A DNA stretch of 64,000 nucleotides from CAWVWD01 sp045106825 (GCA_045106825.1 JBGCFH010000215.1:4584-68583), one strand, 5' to 3'; numbered from the stretch's first letter, positions 1-9,320 are shown. Numbers and translations are program-made. The notes: generated from the letters alone by a model not told the origin.

Positions 1-515
1 TCACCTTCGCCAGCGGTTTTTAATACAGCACCTGTTTCGTATTCTTTCTTACCATCATAATCAAATTCGTATGCTCTTGCGACAACTCTTAAATACTTAT
101 CGTATGGTAAATATACTTGATACGTTGCATCTGTAACAGATAAAACCGTAAATCCATTGCTATTCGGCTTTAATAAATAAACATCCTGTTTTCCATCTTG
201 AATTTTCTCAATCGTTTCAACAGGTAACTGTTTTTGTAATGATTCGCTACAAGAAATACGACTTGTAGCAATAGGAGAATTATTAGAAACAATTTTAGAA
301 TCATAAGTAGACGTTTCTAAAATAACGGTTTCATAATCATTCAAGACAAATTGATATGCAACATATCCCGAATTTACACCATTTGGTTCTGTATAAGAAT
401 ATTTAAATTCTTTTGTACAATCAGAAATTTCAAGATATATCGGATTTTGTGCAAAAAGAAGATTTGCAGATATTATAACTGTAAAAGTTAGTATTATTTT
501 TTTTAAGACATTCAT
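1..515 (-). CDS. Secreted protein of unknown function (3' end outside window)
   Basis: Reading from an ATG at 513-515 on the minus strand gives an open frame of 171 codons that leaves the window. The N-terminus (MNVLKKIILTFTVIIS, then a hydrophobic stretch ending LLFAQ) is a clear Sec signal peptide with the Bacteroidota-style cleavage site after A/Q. The mature part starts NPIYLEISDCTKEF and has a few Cys residues and an even mix of polar and aromatic residues, typical of exported beta-rich proteins. I recognise no family, and the C-terminus, where a T9SS sorting domain could sit, is not visible. The upstream 300 bases are very AT-rich and contain no clear TAnnTTTG box on this strand. Confidence 0.75.
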   Translation of the reverse strand, partial: MNVLKKIILTFTVIISANLLFAQNPIYLEISDCTKEFKYSYTEPNGVNSGYVAYQFVLNDYETVILETSTYDSKIVSNNSPIATSRISCSESLQKQLPVETIEKIQDGKQDVYLLKPNSNGFTVLSVTDATYQVYLPYDKYLRVVARAYEFDYDGKKEYETGAVLKTAGEG

Positions 516-811
516 TATATTAAATTTTGTTTTTGGTTTTATTTATAATAATTAATGAATAACATTTTTATAAATGTTTAAAACTTTTATTATCAATGAA
601 TTATTCATCATAAAAATAATCAATTAATTACAAAAACGAAACAATAATATCATTTTTTTATAAAAAAAGTGACATGATAAATAATTATATTCCATAAGAC
701 GATGAAAACTTGTTTTGGTCATTTTTTTATTTATTATTCACGGCTAATTTTAATAATCCATAAATTTTCTAAGAAATACTTCTTTCGTCTAAAAATTTCA
801 TCAAACTTATA
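516..811. other. Intergenic spacer between divergent genes
   Basis: About 300 very AT-rich bases between the partial secreted-protein gene and tatC. I see no open frame with protein-like composition and no clear repeat. The only recognisable signal is the tatC promoter box at its right edge. Confidence 0.5.
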
Positions 812-838
812 TTGGATAGAAATCGTTTTGTATTTTTG
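812..838 (+). promoter_or_regulatory. Candidate tatC promoter (TTG-N16-TATTTTTG)
   Basis: TATTTTTG at 831-838 matches the Bacteroidota -7 box TAnnTTTG, and TTG at 812-814 could be the -33 box, although the 16-base spacer is shorter than usual. Transcription would begin near 845. This argues against the upstream in-frame TTG at 812 as translation start and for the ATG at 875. Confidence 0.45.
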
Positions 839-874
839 TCAAAATTTTTGATTACCAATGCTAATTATATAAAA

Positions 875-1801
875 ATGGCTTTAGACCAAGTTGATATTGA
901 CGATTATGAAGTAGGCGAAGATGGACAACTCAAACCTAAGAACGAAAAGGAAATGAGTTTTTTAGACCATTTAGAAGAGTTACGTTGGCATATTATTCGT
1001 TCGCTGTCGGTTGTTATTATCTTGACAATTGTTATTTTTATAGCAAAAGACTTTGTGTTTGGTTCATTAATTTTAGGCCCAACAAAACCAAGTTTTCCAA
1101 GTTATGTTGCCATCAATAATTTTTTAGATATGATCGGAATGGCTAATCCAGATGATCCATTTGGACCAAATGCAGATCCTATTCTAAGCAACAAGGCCGG
1201 AGTAGAAAATGAAGACGGAGGTTATATTATAACCGTGATTCAATTAGGTGAAGCTTTCCTAACACATATTAAGGTATCTATTGTTTTGGGAATATTCATT
1301 GCTTTTCCATATCTCTTTTGGGAGTTTTGGCGATTTATAAAACCAGGTTTATATCCAAATGAACAAAAAGCGGTACGAGGAATTGTATTCGTCTGTTCCT
1401 TCTTATTTTTCATGGGTGTTGCATTCGGTTTTTTTGTAATTTCCCCTTTTGCTGTTACCTTTTTGGCAGGTTATGAAATTTTGGGTGTTACTGCTCAAAT
1501 TCAGTTAGTATCTTTAGTCAACTATATGGTGATGTTTACAGCACCAGCAGGAATGATATTTGAATTACCTATTATTGTTTACTTTCTTTCCAAAATAGGT
1601 TTACTTACACCACAATTTATGCGACAATATCGGCGACATGCCATTATTGGTATTTTAGCATTATCTGCATTAATCACGCCACCAGATGTTGTTACTCAAT
1701 TTTTAATAGGTATTCCATTATATATTTTGTACGAAATTAGTATTGGAATTTCGGCAAGAATGGCAAGAAAATATGAGAAAGAAGCGGAAACAACTTCGTA
1801 A
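875..1801 (+). CDS. tatC: Twin-arginine translocase subunit TatC
   Basis: TatC is the polytopic inner-membrane subunit of the Tat pathway. It recognises the twin-arginine signal of folded substrates. Seen here: 308 residues with a soluble N-terminus, the conserved motif FLDHLEELRW at about residues 29-38, six hydrophobic segments, a cytoplasmic motif PGLYPNE, and ITPPDVVTQ before the last helices, all TatC signatures. The periplasmic loop after helix 1 is enlarged (Asp/Pro/Asn-rich, about residues 75-115), as in other Bacteroidota. The frame is open back to a TTG at 812, but a TAnnTTTG box lies inside that extension, so I start at the ATG at 875. No tatA/B is adjacent. ActB in this window carries a Tat-like RRDFLK signal and is a likely client. 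Confidence 0.95.
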   Translation: MALDQVDIDDYEVGEDGQLKPKNEKEMSFLDHLEELRWHIIRSLSVVIILTIVIFIAKDFVFGSLILGPTKPSFPSYVAINNFLDMIGMANPDDPFGPNADPILSNKAGVENEDGGYIITVIQLGEAFLTHIKVSIVLGIFIAFPYLFWEFWRFIKPGLYPNEQKAVRGIVFVCSFLFFMGVAFGFFVISPFAVTFLAGYEILGVTAQIQLVSLVNYMVMFTAPAGMIFELPIIVYFLSKIGLLTPQFMRQYRRHAIIGILALSALITPPDVVTQFLIGIPLYILYEISIGISARMARKYEKEAETTS

Positions 1802-1806
1802 AGTAT

Positions 1807-1860
1807 GGAAACTAAAAAGGGCAAAATTCGATAAATCGAATTTTGCCCTTTTTAGTTTCC
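1807..1860. terminator. Bidirectional terminator, perfect 26-bp stem
   Basis: A perfect inverted repeat with 26-base arms and a 2-base loop lies between convergent tatC and the DUF3078 gene. The outer bases are A/T-rich (CTAAAAAGGGC ... GCCCTTTTTAG), so either strand gives a hairpin followed by U-rich sequence. Confidence 0.85.
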
Positions 1861-1883
1861 ATCAGCAAAGCATTTGACAATGA

Positions 1884-2846
1884 TTAAAATTTATATCCAA
1901 TTCCGACACCGAAAGTCTGAGCAAAACGAACGCCACGGATAAACTCTCCTGTTTCAATCGTTCCATTCTCATCCACATCTGAAGGGATTTGTACATCATA
2001 ATCATATCTCAAATCTGTAGAAACGGTCACCGTGAAATACTTTAAAAAGTTAGTTGCTATAAGGTTTGTCCATTTTACATCCACATTTTGAGGGTTTTCT
2101 AAATAGTTAGAAAATAACTCTACATTAGTTTGCCAACTTACCTTAATATCTTCTTTATCCACTACATTCAGTCGATAATTCGCAATTAATGATGCACCAA
2201 ACTCAGAACGCAACATTGAACCATCCGTCAATTTATTACCCGAAGTATCATAAGTCGCAGGAATACCTGTGAATGTACCAGCATCTGCTAAGTCTGCATC
2301 ATTCACAATCGTGAATTTAGCGGTTGCAGGAGAAAGATTAACTAATAAATTATCTTTTGTTTTTTTGTCACCTCTTGTAAACTTTACACCTGGTGCTAAT
2401 AAAATCTCTGCTGGTGCAAAGAAATTAGATTGCAATTTATCATCTACTACAGTGTTTGTCAATTGTGTTTTCATTGATGCTAACATAGAATAATTCCAAT
2501 TTGCATTATTTTCCGAAATTTGATATCCTGCTACAGATAAAAGTTCTAAACGATCGATTGATTTCAAAAAATCAGCATCTGCTCCTACACGTTGTATTTG
2601 GTATTGTAACAATGCAATATTCTCCCAACTTGTACGATCTTGACCATACTTTGCATATAAGTTACCTAATATACCAATAGTTGTCGTTGGATCTCCTCCT
2701 CCGTCTGTCCAGTTGACAAATGAAGATTGAAAAAATGTTAATCCAGCATCACCACCAATTTTCCAGTTGCTTTCGTCTGTATTTTCTTGTGCAAAAAGAG
2801 AAATACTGGTCAATAATAAAGCCAGTACAGTAAATTTTAATCTCAT
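1884..2846 (-). CDS. DUF3078 family outer-membrane-type protein
   Basis: A 320-residue protein with a Sec signal peptide (MRLKFTVLALLLTSISLFAQ). The mature part starts with the hallmark of DUF3078 proteins of Bacteroidota: W-K-I-G-G-D-A-G-L near residue 28, then a Ser/Asn-rich stretch ending in WTDGGGD, then alternating polar/hydrophobic strands (NLYAKYG, ENIALLQYQ, LLSVAGYQ). The last residues (FAQTFGVGIGYKF) end in an aromatic residue, as outer-membrane barrels do. Known: the family is common in Bacteroidota with no established function. Inferred: a beta-barrel of the outer membrane. It is convergent with tatC and shares its terminator. I found no clear promoter box upstream. Confidence 0.8.
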   Translation of the reverse strand: MRLKFTVLALLLTSISLFAQENTDESNWKIGGDAGLTFFQSSFVNWTDGGGDPTTTIGILGNLYAKYGQDRTSWENIALLQYQIQRVGADADFLKSIDRLELLSVAGYQISENNANWNYSMLASMKTQLTNTVVDDKLQSNFFAPAEILLAPGVKFTRGDKKTKDNLLVNLSPATAKFTIVNDADLADAGTFTGIPATYDTSGNKLTDGSMLRSEFGASLIANYRLNVVDKEDIKVSWQTNVELFSNYLENPQNVDVKWTNLIATNFLKYFTVTVSTDLRYDYDVQIPSDVDENGTIETGEFIRGVRFAQTFGVGIGYKF

Positions 2847-3342
2847 TGTAAATAGAATTTTTTGTATTGTTTATAAATTAATTGATAAAGTTTTAAAATC
2901 TTATGTTAGACGGCTAAAATTTTAGAAGGTCATGTTTTGCACAAAAAATTATAACACTTATTATTATTTTTAATAATTCTATTTTATCATAATATGATTT
3001 CAATCCTAATTAAAATTTAATTAACATCAAATCATGAAACTATAATTGTTGTTTTTCCGTAATGTGTAAGGGTATTAGAAACAATTAGACAGTTTTAATA
3101 AAATAAAATTTTATTAAATATGGTTTTTAAAAATAAAATATCTATTTTTATAATTGTATTAATATAAATGATGAAGTTTTGTTTTTGGATAAACTATTTC
3201 CTAAAATTTATAAAGTAATTAATATCCTCTTCAAACAATCTAATTATTAATACTCCCCTTCAAAATGAAATCTCTACTAATCGCTATCATGAAGATACAC
3301 GCATTCATGGTGGTTATTATTTAATTTGTAAAAACAAGGATT
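2847..3342. other. Intergenic region, mostly featureless
   Basis: Nearly 500 very AT-rich bases between two divergent secreted-protein genes. I see no TAnnTTTG box with a matched TTG. Near its right end, 3265-3324, a 19-codon frame (MKSLLIAIMKIHAF...) stands out as less AT-rich than its surroundings. It could be a leader peptide or a remnant, with nothing further to support it. Confidence 0.4.
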
Positions 3343-3837
3343 ATGTTTAGGTTAATTTTGGTATTATTAATATTTGTATCTTCTTCAGTAACTATTTCTG
3401 CTCAAAAAAGCGTAGAAGGAGAAGAAAAAGTGTATCCTACTGTTTTTCAAATTGGCGATAAGCCAGAAGCATTTGAAGAACTGAGTGAGGACTATGAAAC
3501 TGGATTGTTAGATGTATGTGAGGATGATGTAAAAAAAGCTCATCAACAATGGACGCTGATGTTAAAGTCTATGGAAAAACACGCAAAAACAAACGGATTT
3601 GAGATAAATGGTGTAAAAATGTGGGTGAAAGTTTTTTGGAAAAAAGATGGTTCTATTAAGCACATTGCATTTCACTTAAAGCCTACTTCAAAAAATGTAG
3701 ATAGGAAAGCTTTGCAACAATTTCTTAAGAGTTTTGCAAAATCTTATAGTAGTGAGATAAAAGCATCAAAAGATTACTCTCAATATAGTAGTGCGTCATT
3801 TCCTACATTACCACAATTAGTTTTTGATAAAGAATAA
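3343..3837 (+). CDS. Small secreted protein of unknown function
   Basis: 164 residues beginning with a signal peptide (MFRLILVLLIFVSSSVTISAQ). The mature protein is short, charged and rich in Lys/Glu. It contains a conserved-looking core MWVKVFWKKDGSIKHIAF, about residues 88-105, that reads as two beta strands with a turn, then a Lys-rich helix and an Ala/Ser/Tyr tail. This resembles the many small exported Bacteroidota proteins with a 'strand-KDGxI-strand' layout, but I cannot assign a family. It is a single-gene unit: long AT-rich DNA upstream and a strong hairpin 20 bases after the stop. Confidence 0.75.
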   Translation: MFRLILVLLIFVSSSVTISAQKSVEGEEKVYPTVFQIGDKPEAFEELSEDYETGLLDVCEDDVKKAHQQWTLMLKSMEKHAKTNGFEINGVKMWVKVFWKKDGSIKHIAFHLKPTSKNVDRKALQQFLKSFAKSYSSEIKASKDYSQYSSASFPTLPQLVFDKE

Positions 3838-3856
3838 ATGGTGTAAACTGTAACGC

Positions 3857-3921
3857 TTCTTTATAAAAGATAAAAACCCTTCTTGATATTATCAAGAAGG
3901 GTTTTTATCTTTTATAAAGAA
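3857..3921. terminator. Terminator with perfect 31-bp stem
   Basis: Arms 3857-3887 and 3891-3921 pair perfectly around a 3-base loop. The core AACCCTTCTTGAT/ATCAAGAAGGGTT is followed by TTTTTATC. It lies 20 bases after the small secreted-protein gene. Confidence 0.85.
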
Positions 3922-4309
3922 AATGCTATTAACGATTTTCAATTCATTGTCAATAAATTTTAGAGTAAAAAATTTCTATTCTTAACAAATATTATTTTTT
4001 TTAATATAAATAGATTATTTTTGTATTTTAGGTTCACTTTTTGAGGTATAGGTAGTCAACCTCTATAAAATGAATACAGAAGGTTCTTTGTAGATAAGCA
4101 ATAGTTATTTAAGTGAATTATTATTGTGCGAAATAAATAATACAACTCCAAAACAAATTTAATTATATAATTAAATAATTAAAGATGACTGTAATACAAT
4201 CACTTCATAAGTAGTTTTATCAAAATATTTCGACAGAATTAATAAGATTTTGCAGGATTTGTAAATAATAGACTTTATTCTAAAATGATTTTAGTTCTTT
4301 CTAACTAAT

Positions 4310-4531
4310 TGATAATGAGAGCCATTCTCGGTTTAAAAATTTTTATAATGCGTTTTATAAAGAATTGATGCTTTTAATGACTTTTTTGCTTAAATAAGAA
4401 CATTCGACGGGCGATTTAAAATCGCCCGTCGAATTCTTACTTAATTTAGATTGCAGATTATCGTAAAAATCACTAATTACAGCAAAACACATTACGAATT
4501 ATTTTAAACCGAGAATGGCTGTGATAATGAG
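4310..4531. mobile_element. Fold-back MITE with 19-bp TIRs and 10-bp target duplication
   Basis: Terminal inverted repeats AGCCATTCTCGGTTTAAAA (4320-4338) and its exact complement (4502-4520) bound about 200 bases. They are flanked by the direct repeat TGATAATGAG at 4310-4319 and 4522-4531. The centre is a GC-rich hairpin (arms 4402-4417 and 4419-4434, GACGGGCGATTT). The two halves also align along most of their length as imperfect inverted repeats. There is no coding capacity. A diverged relative lies at about 21369-21714, where 57 of 65 bases of the right arm are shared. Inferred: a non-autonomous element moved by a transposase not in this window. Terminal repeats near 18 bp with duplications of about 10 bp are usual for the IS4 superfamily. 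Confidence 0.85.
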
Positions 4532-4810
4532 AGTGAATGAACGCAAAGCGTTCATTTCAGAATATTATCTAATTGTAAATCAAATTTTTATAAAAAATTA
4601 TATGTTGAAATATTTAAGCAAACCTACTTATAACAATTAATAAACCTGCTTATCTACTTTAACATCAAATAATTATTAATGAATTTCTTTAGTTTATTGG
4701 TATCATACTGCGTAAGTTTTATAAATTTTATTGCCACGATTCAAATCAATTTATCTTTTTAGATAAATTCACATTTTAGAGAATAAACTTACTCAATCAA
4801 TAAGAAAATT

Positions 4811-6937
4811 ATGAAAACAGTTAACTTTCTTGCTATTGTAGCACTATTTTTATTCGCAACATGCAGAACTCCAAACCCTACATCAAGAAATAGTAGTGTT
4901 CCAGGTGCTAATATGTTATATGGTGAAAGTAGTCCTTACTTACAACAATATGCGTTAAATCCTGTCAATTGGTATCCTTGGGGAGAAGAAGCCCTGGAAA
5001 AAGCACAAAGGGAAGACAAAATGATTTTACTTAGTGTTGGATATACCGCTTGTCATTGGTGTCATGTGATGGAGAAAGAATCTTATATGGATTCTACTAT
5101 TGCGAGGATTATTAATGAAAATTTTATTGCTATAAAAGTAGATAAAGAAGAACGTCCCGATATAGATGATGTTTATTTAAGTGCTTGTCAGATTTCGGCA
5201 GGGAAAAACTGTGGTTGGCCGCTCAATGCTTTTGCATTGCCAACAGGTGAACCATTTTGGGCAGGAACTTACTTCAAAAAAGAACAATGGGAACGCATAC
5301 TAAACTACATGGTAGATGAACGGAAAAAAAATCCTGCAAAAGTGGAAGCTTGGGCCTTCGATATTGTGAAAGGAATTGAAATTATTGATGAACAAATTCC
5401 TGTTATTGAAAAACAATCGGCCTTTACTGAAAAGCATATTAATAAAATTACTAATTCTTTTGTCAATGATATTGATTTACAAAACGGTGGACGTGATGTT
5501 GATGTGAAATTTCCACTTCCTAATAATTACCAGTACTTATTAAAAGTATATGGGCTGACTGAAGATAAAAAAACATTAGAAGCTATTGAGGTAACACTGG
5601 ATAATATGGCTTATGGAGGCATCTATGATCATGTCGGTGGTGGATTTTCTCGATACTCGACAGATGCCAACTGGAAAGTACCTCGATTTGAAAAAATGTT
5701 GTACGATAATGCTCAGTTAGTAAGTCTTTATTCGGAAGCATATCGTTTGACCAAAAATCCATTATATAAAGATGTTGTTTACGAAACATTATCATTTATT
5801 GAAAAAGAAATGACGGCTGATAATGGTGGGTTTTACTCCTCTTATGATGCCGATTCGGATGAAGAAATTGGTGAATATTATACTTGGACAGAACAGGAAA
5901 TTAACACCGCAATCGGAGATGAAGATGCTGCAACTTTATTCAAAGATTTTTATAATATTAGTCGTGAAGGTAACTGGAAAAACCGCAAAAACATTTTATA
6001 TGTAAAACGTTCTTCAGAGTTTACTGCAAGTAAATATGGATTACGTATAGATGATTTTAAGTTAAGAATGAGGTTAGCTAAAGACAATCTATTAAAAGCC
6101 AGAAATCAAAAAACAAAACCAAAGTTAGATGATAAAATTTTAACTTCTTGGAATGCTTTGATGATTAAAGGTTATGTGGATGCATATCGTACTTTTGGAG
6201 AGCAAAAATTCTTAGATGCGGCTGTTGCTAACGCTGAGTTTTTAAGAAAACAAGCCATTCAAAAAGATAATCGAATGACTCGGAACTCTAAAGATAATAA
6301 AGCGATTGTTAATGCTTTTTTAGATGATTATGCCTTGACAGCAGAAGCTTTCATTGCTTTGTATCAAATTACTTTCGATGAGCAATGGTTATTCAAAGCA
6401 AGAGATTTGACGGAATATGCTATTGAACATTTTTATGATTTTGAAACAAAAACTTTCTTTTATACATCGGATATTGATCCTCCTTTGGTGACTCGTAAAC
6501 GTGAAATCGTGGATAACGTAATTCCAAGTTCTAACTCTACGATGGCGAAGGTCATGCATTATTTAGGTATCTATTTATTTAATGATGAATATGAAATGAT
6601 GTCTAAAGAAATGGTCAATAATATGTTACCAACAATGATTTCCAGCAAAGAACCAAGCTTTTATTCAAACTGGTCAATCGTTTTGACAGATTTTGTTTAT
6701 GAACCATTTGAAGTAGCGATTGTTGGTGATAATTTTGATTTGGTACGTCGTGATTTAGATAAAAACTATATTCCAAATATGTTGTTACTTGGAGGTTCAA
6801 GTGAAGGTTCATTAGATTTATTAGACGGAAAGTTAGTCAAAGGAGAAACGACAATTTATGTGTGTAAAAACAAGGTTTGTAAATTTCCTGTGAATACTGT
6901 CCCTGATGCTTTGGACTTGATGGATGAAGATATGTAA
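4811..6937 (+). CDS. Thioredoxin-domain lipoprotein of the YyaL/SPATA20 (DUF255) family
   Basis: 708 residues, the usual length for the family. The N-terminus MKTVNFLAIVALFLFATC is a lipoprotein-like signal with Cys18, so the protein is probably exported and lipid-anchored, whereas many family members are cytoplasmic. Seen: the signature SSPYLQQYALNPVNWYPW (residues 40-57), then a thioredoxin-like active site CHWCHVME (Cys81 and Cys84), KVDKEERPDID, a GWPLN motif, and a long C-terminal alpha/alpha-barrel region with glycosidase-like motifs (GGGFSRYSTD, VPRFEKMLYDN, LTSWNALMIKGY). Known: the family joins a thioredoxin fold to a six-hairpin barrel, and its role is not settled. The gene stands alone, and a hairpin follows at 7042-7092. 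Confidence 0.85.
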   Translation: MKTVNFLAIVALFLFATCRTPNPTSRNSSVPGANMLYGESSPYLQQYALNPVNWYPWGEEALEKAQREDKMILLSVGYTACHWCHVMEKESYMDSTIARIINENFIAIKVDKEERPDIDDVYLSACQISAGKNCGWPLNAFALPTGEPFWAGTYFKKEQWERILNYMVDERKKNPAKVEAWAFDIVKGIEIIDEQIPVIEKQSAFTEKHINKITNSFVNDIDLQNGGRDVDVKFPLPNNYQYLLKVYGLTEDKKTLEAIEVTLDNMAYGGIYDHVGGGFSRYSTDANWKVPRFEKMLYDNAQLVSLYSEAYRLTKNPLYKDVVYETLSFIEKEMTADNGGFYSSYDADSDEEIGEYYTWTEQEINTAIGDEDAATLFKDFYNISREGNWKNRKNILYVKRSSEFTASKYGLRIDDFKLRMRLAKDNLLKARNQKTKPKLDDKILTSWNALMIKGYVDAYRTFGEQKFLDAAVANAEFLRKQAIQKDNRMTRNSKDNKAIVNAFLDDYALTAEAFIALYQITFDEQWLFKARDLTEYAIEHFYDFETKTFFYTSDIDPPLVTRKREIVDNVIPSSNSTMAKVMHYLGIYLFNDEYEMMSKEMVNNMLPTMISSKEPSFYSNWSIVLTDFVYEPFEVAIVGDNFDLVRRDLDKNYIPNMLLLGGSSEGSLDLLDGKLVKGETTIYVCKNKVCKFPVNTVPDALDLMDEDM

Positions 6938-7041
6938 ATTGTTTTTTAGTCCGTTAACTTTCAAGAAAGTCAAGTATCTTTTAAAATAGATATTTTACTT
7001 TATAGTAATTTAGGTAGAGAGTTTTGAGAAAGGTTCGAGAT

Positions 7042-7092
7042 TGTTCAGAAAAGTATGAAATTATATTAGTTATTAACATACTTTTCTGAACA
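7042..7092. terminator. Hairpin terminator between convergent genes
   Basis: Arms 7042-7057 and 7077-7092 (TGTTCAGAAAAGTATG and its complement) pair perfectly around an AT loop. It lies between the YyaL-family gene and the convergent FGE-like gene, so it probably ends both transcripts. Confidence 0.6.
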
Positions 7093-7138
7093 CTCTCCTG
7101 AACGGTCTCTCTAAAAACGTTCTATAAAAAATTATAGT

Positions 7139-8035
7139 TTACCTCTCCCAATATTGATACTCACAAATATTTCTAAAACCTAACCAACGAGCTGGCTTTT
7201 CGTAAGTCAAGTCATTAGAAATTTTGCTTTCTGCCAATGAATGTCTCCAGCTTCCACCTTTCGCAATCCCTTTTTCTATAACCATTTCACCTACATTTCC
7301 AATCATATTATAGAGTCCATAATCGTTTTCTAAATAGCTTGTCGCAGGTGCTGTAATATGAAATTCTTGCTCAGAACCGTAATTTAGGTTGAACAATTTC
7401 ATGGTTTTTTTCTTAGCTTTTTTGACCGTTCGATTCTCGGTGTTAAGACCATAACTATCATCCGTTAACCCTTTAGCTGCTTTTTCCCATTCTGCTTTAG
7501 TGGGCAAACGATAGTTTGGATAAGGAATCGTATAATCAGGTTGAACATTAGGAATTTCACCATTATAATATTTTTCTATTGAAAAATAGTTTTCTGTGGT
7601 TTGTGTCGTCATGTACGTTATTTTTTCTTGTTGTACTAAGACTTGCTCAAAAACTCTATCCGAACGCCATTTTGCATAAGTCATCGCTTGTTCATAAGAA
7701 ATACCAATCACTGGATAATTATTATACGCTGGGTGACGAAAATAAACTTCAACAAAAGGGTTCATATGATCTTTTTCATTTAACCAAGTTGTCGTATCAG
7801 GTAAAGCTGTTTTTAGTTCAGCAGACTCTAAACCATAAACTTGAGTCATCCAATATAAATATTCTCGATAATCAATATTGGAAATTTCGGTTTTGTCCAT
7901 AAATAGATTATTATCTATTTTGGCTGTTGCTGGAGGCCGAGGCACTTCTACAATTTTGTCATTTACAGTGACTTCCGTTAATGAAGAACAAGCTGCTAAC
8001 AGCATTACACTTGTTGCAAAAAATAAAACTCTCAT
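7139..8035 (-). CDS. FGE/SUMF1-domain lipoprotein (GldK/PorK-like)
   Basis: 298 residues with a lipoprotein signal (MRVLFFATSVMLLAAC, lipid Cys16). The domain is of the formylglycine-generating-enzyme fold: FMDKTEISNIDYREYLYWM (start of the fold), HPAYNNYPVIGISYEQAMTYAKWRS, YRLPTKAEWEKAAKG, YGLYNMIGNVGEMV, KGGSWRH and the closing ARWLGFRNIC. In catalytic enzymes two cysteines near the C-terminus are required. Only one is seen here (FRNIC), so enzymatic activity is doubtful. Known: GldJ/GldK/PorK lipoproteins of the gliding/T9SS machinery use this fold. This gene lacks a gldLMN neighbourhood, so it is a paralog of unproven role rather than the core T9SS subunit. Confidence 0.85.
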   Translation of the reverse strand: MRVLFFATSVMLLAACSSLTEVTVNDKIVEVPRPPATAKIDNNLFMDKTEISNIDYREYLYWMTQVYGLESAELKTALPDTTTWLNEKDHMNPFVEVYFRHPAYNNYPVIGISYEQAMTYAKWRSDRVFEQVLVQQEKITYMTTQTTENYFSIEKYYNGEIPNVQPDYTIPYPNYRLPTKAEWEKAAKGLTDDSYGLNTENRTVKKAKKKTMKLFNLNYGSEQEFHITAPATSYLENDYGLYNMIGNVGEMVIEKGIAKGGSWRHSLAESKISNDLTYEKPARWLGFRNICEYQYWER

Positions 8036-8327
8036 AATATAAAATGTTTTTGTGAACGCATGATGTTAATGAAAAATGGATAAATAAAAATGAATAATAG
8101 ATTATTGACTTCTATAGGTTTCATACTTTCGGTTAGAATTTGCACGAACCCAAATTATGATATAAATCACAAATTGGAATCGTAATAACTCTTATTATAA
8201 CCTCAAATAATTAATATTTATTGAGTTACTTTGCATTTTAACATTCGGTGAGTGTTTCAAACTCATCATTTGAGGCTAAATACGAGTTGAGAAATGGTAA
8301 TTTAAATTTTCTCAAAAAAAGAAGTTT

Positions 8328-9320
8328 ATGAAAGTAATAGTAACAGGAGCAGATGGAATGTTGGGATCAAACATTGTAAAAGAGTTAGTTTCCAAAGGGC
8401 ATGAAGTGAGTACGTATGTTTTACCTAATAGTCGAATACTATTTCCCAAACTTAATTTAAAACGATACGAAGGTAATATTTTAGATGCTAAGACCTTAAC
8501 ACAATCAGTTGACGGACATGATGCTATTATTCATGTTGCCGCTTTAACGGATGTTTGGCCTTCTCGCTCAGAGATAGTTCGTCGAGTGAATATCGAAGGT
8601 ACTAAAAATATAGTTGCTGCTACCAAACAAGCAAATATCAAACGATTGGTTGCTATTGGAAGTGCCAGTTCATGTGGTTTTGGAGATAAAAAAAATTTAG
8701 GAAATGAAGAAGTCCCATTCAAATCTCACAAATATGGTTTAGATTATATAGACTCCAAAAAAGAAGCTCAAGACTATATTATAAAAGAAGCCAAAGAAAA
8801 CGGTTTGCCAGCTATTGTTGTCAATCCTACGTTTATGTTTGGTGCTTATGATTCAAAACCAGGTTCTGGTAAAATGGTGAAGGCAATATACGAAGGGAAA
8901 GTTCCTGCGTATACTACTGGCGGACGCAATTATGTACATGCAAAAGATGTTGCTGTCGCTGCTGTCAATGCCTTGACAATGGGAAGAATTGGAGAATATT
9001 ATATTGCGGGTAATCGAAACATGAATTACCACGAAGCATTTACCTTGATTAATGATACTATTGGTGGCAAATCGCCAAAGTTTAAAGCACCTTCTTGGAT
9101 TATAAAAACGTTGGGTTTGGTGAGTTCTGCCGTAGGGACTATTTTTGGTATTACACCAACTATTTCTTATCCGATGGCTGCTATTTCTACAGAAGAACAA
9201 TATTTTAGTAGCCAAAAGGCAATAGATGAATTGGGATTGCCACAAACGGACTTGAAGATTGCGATAAGAGAATGTTTTGAGTGGATGAAAGCAAATAATG
9301 TCTTAGATGAATCGAAATAG
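8328..9320 (+). CDS. NAD(P)-dependent epimerase/dehydratase (extended SDR)
   Basis: 330 residues. The N-terminal nucleotide-binding motif TGADGMLG (residues 6-13) follows a beta strand (MKVIV), and the expected DAIIHVAALTDVW strand-loop lies at about residues 65-77. The catalytic YxxxK is YIDSK at about residues 143-147, preceded by the Ser-rich IGSASSCGF. NPTFMFG then marks the substrate-domain start. The overall pattern is closest to dihydroflavonol-4-reductase/3-beta-HSD-like members, which act on alcohol or ketone groups of lipids and sterols. A specific substrate cannot be read from sequence. It is followed 115 bases later by another SDR, with a sterol desaturase-type gene further down, suggesting lipid modification. 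Confidence 0.85.
   Translation: MKVIVTGADGMLGSNIVKELVSKGHEVSTYVLPNSRILFPKLNLKRYEGNILDAKTLTQSVDGHDAIIHVAALTDVWPSRSEIVRRVNIEGTKNIVAATKQANIKRLVAIGSASSCGFGDKKNLGNEEVPFKSHKYGLDYIDSKKEAQDYIIKEAKENGLPAIVVNPTFMFGAYDSKPGSGKMVKAIYEGKVPAYTTGGRNYVHAKDVAVAAVNALTMGRIGEYYIAGNRNMNYHEAFTLINDTIGGKSPKFKAPSWIIKTLGLVSSAVGTIFGITPTISYPMAAISTEEQYFSSQKAIDELGLPQTDLKIAIRECFEWMKANNVLDESK

Noticed and set aside
7020..7045. Possible tRNA (AAGGTTCGAGATTG resembles a T-loop)
   Set aside because: No acceptor, D or anticodon stems can be drawn around it.
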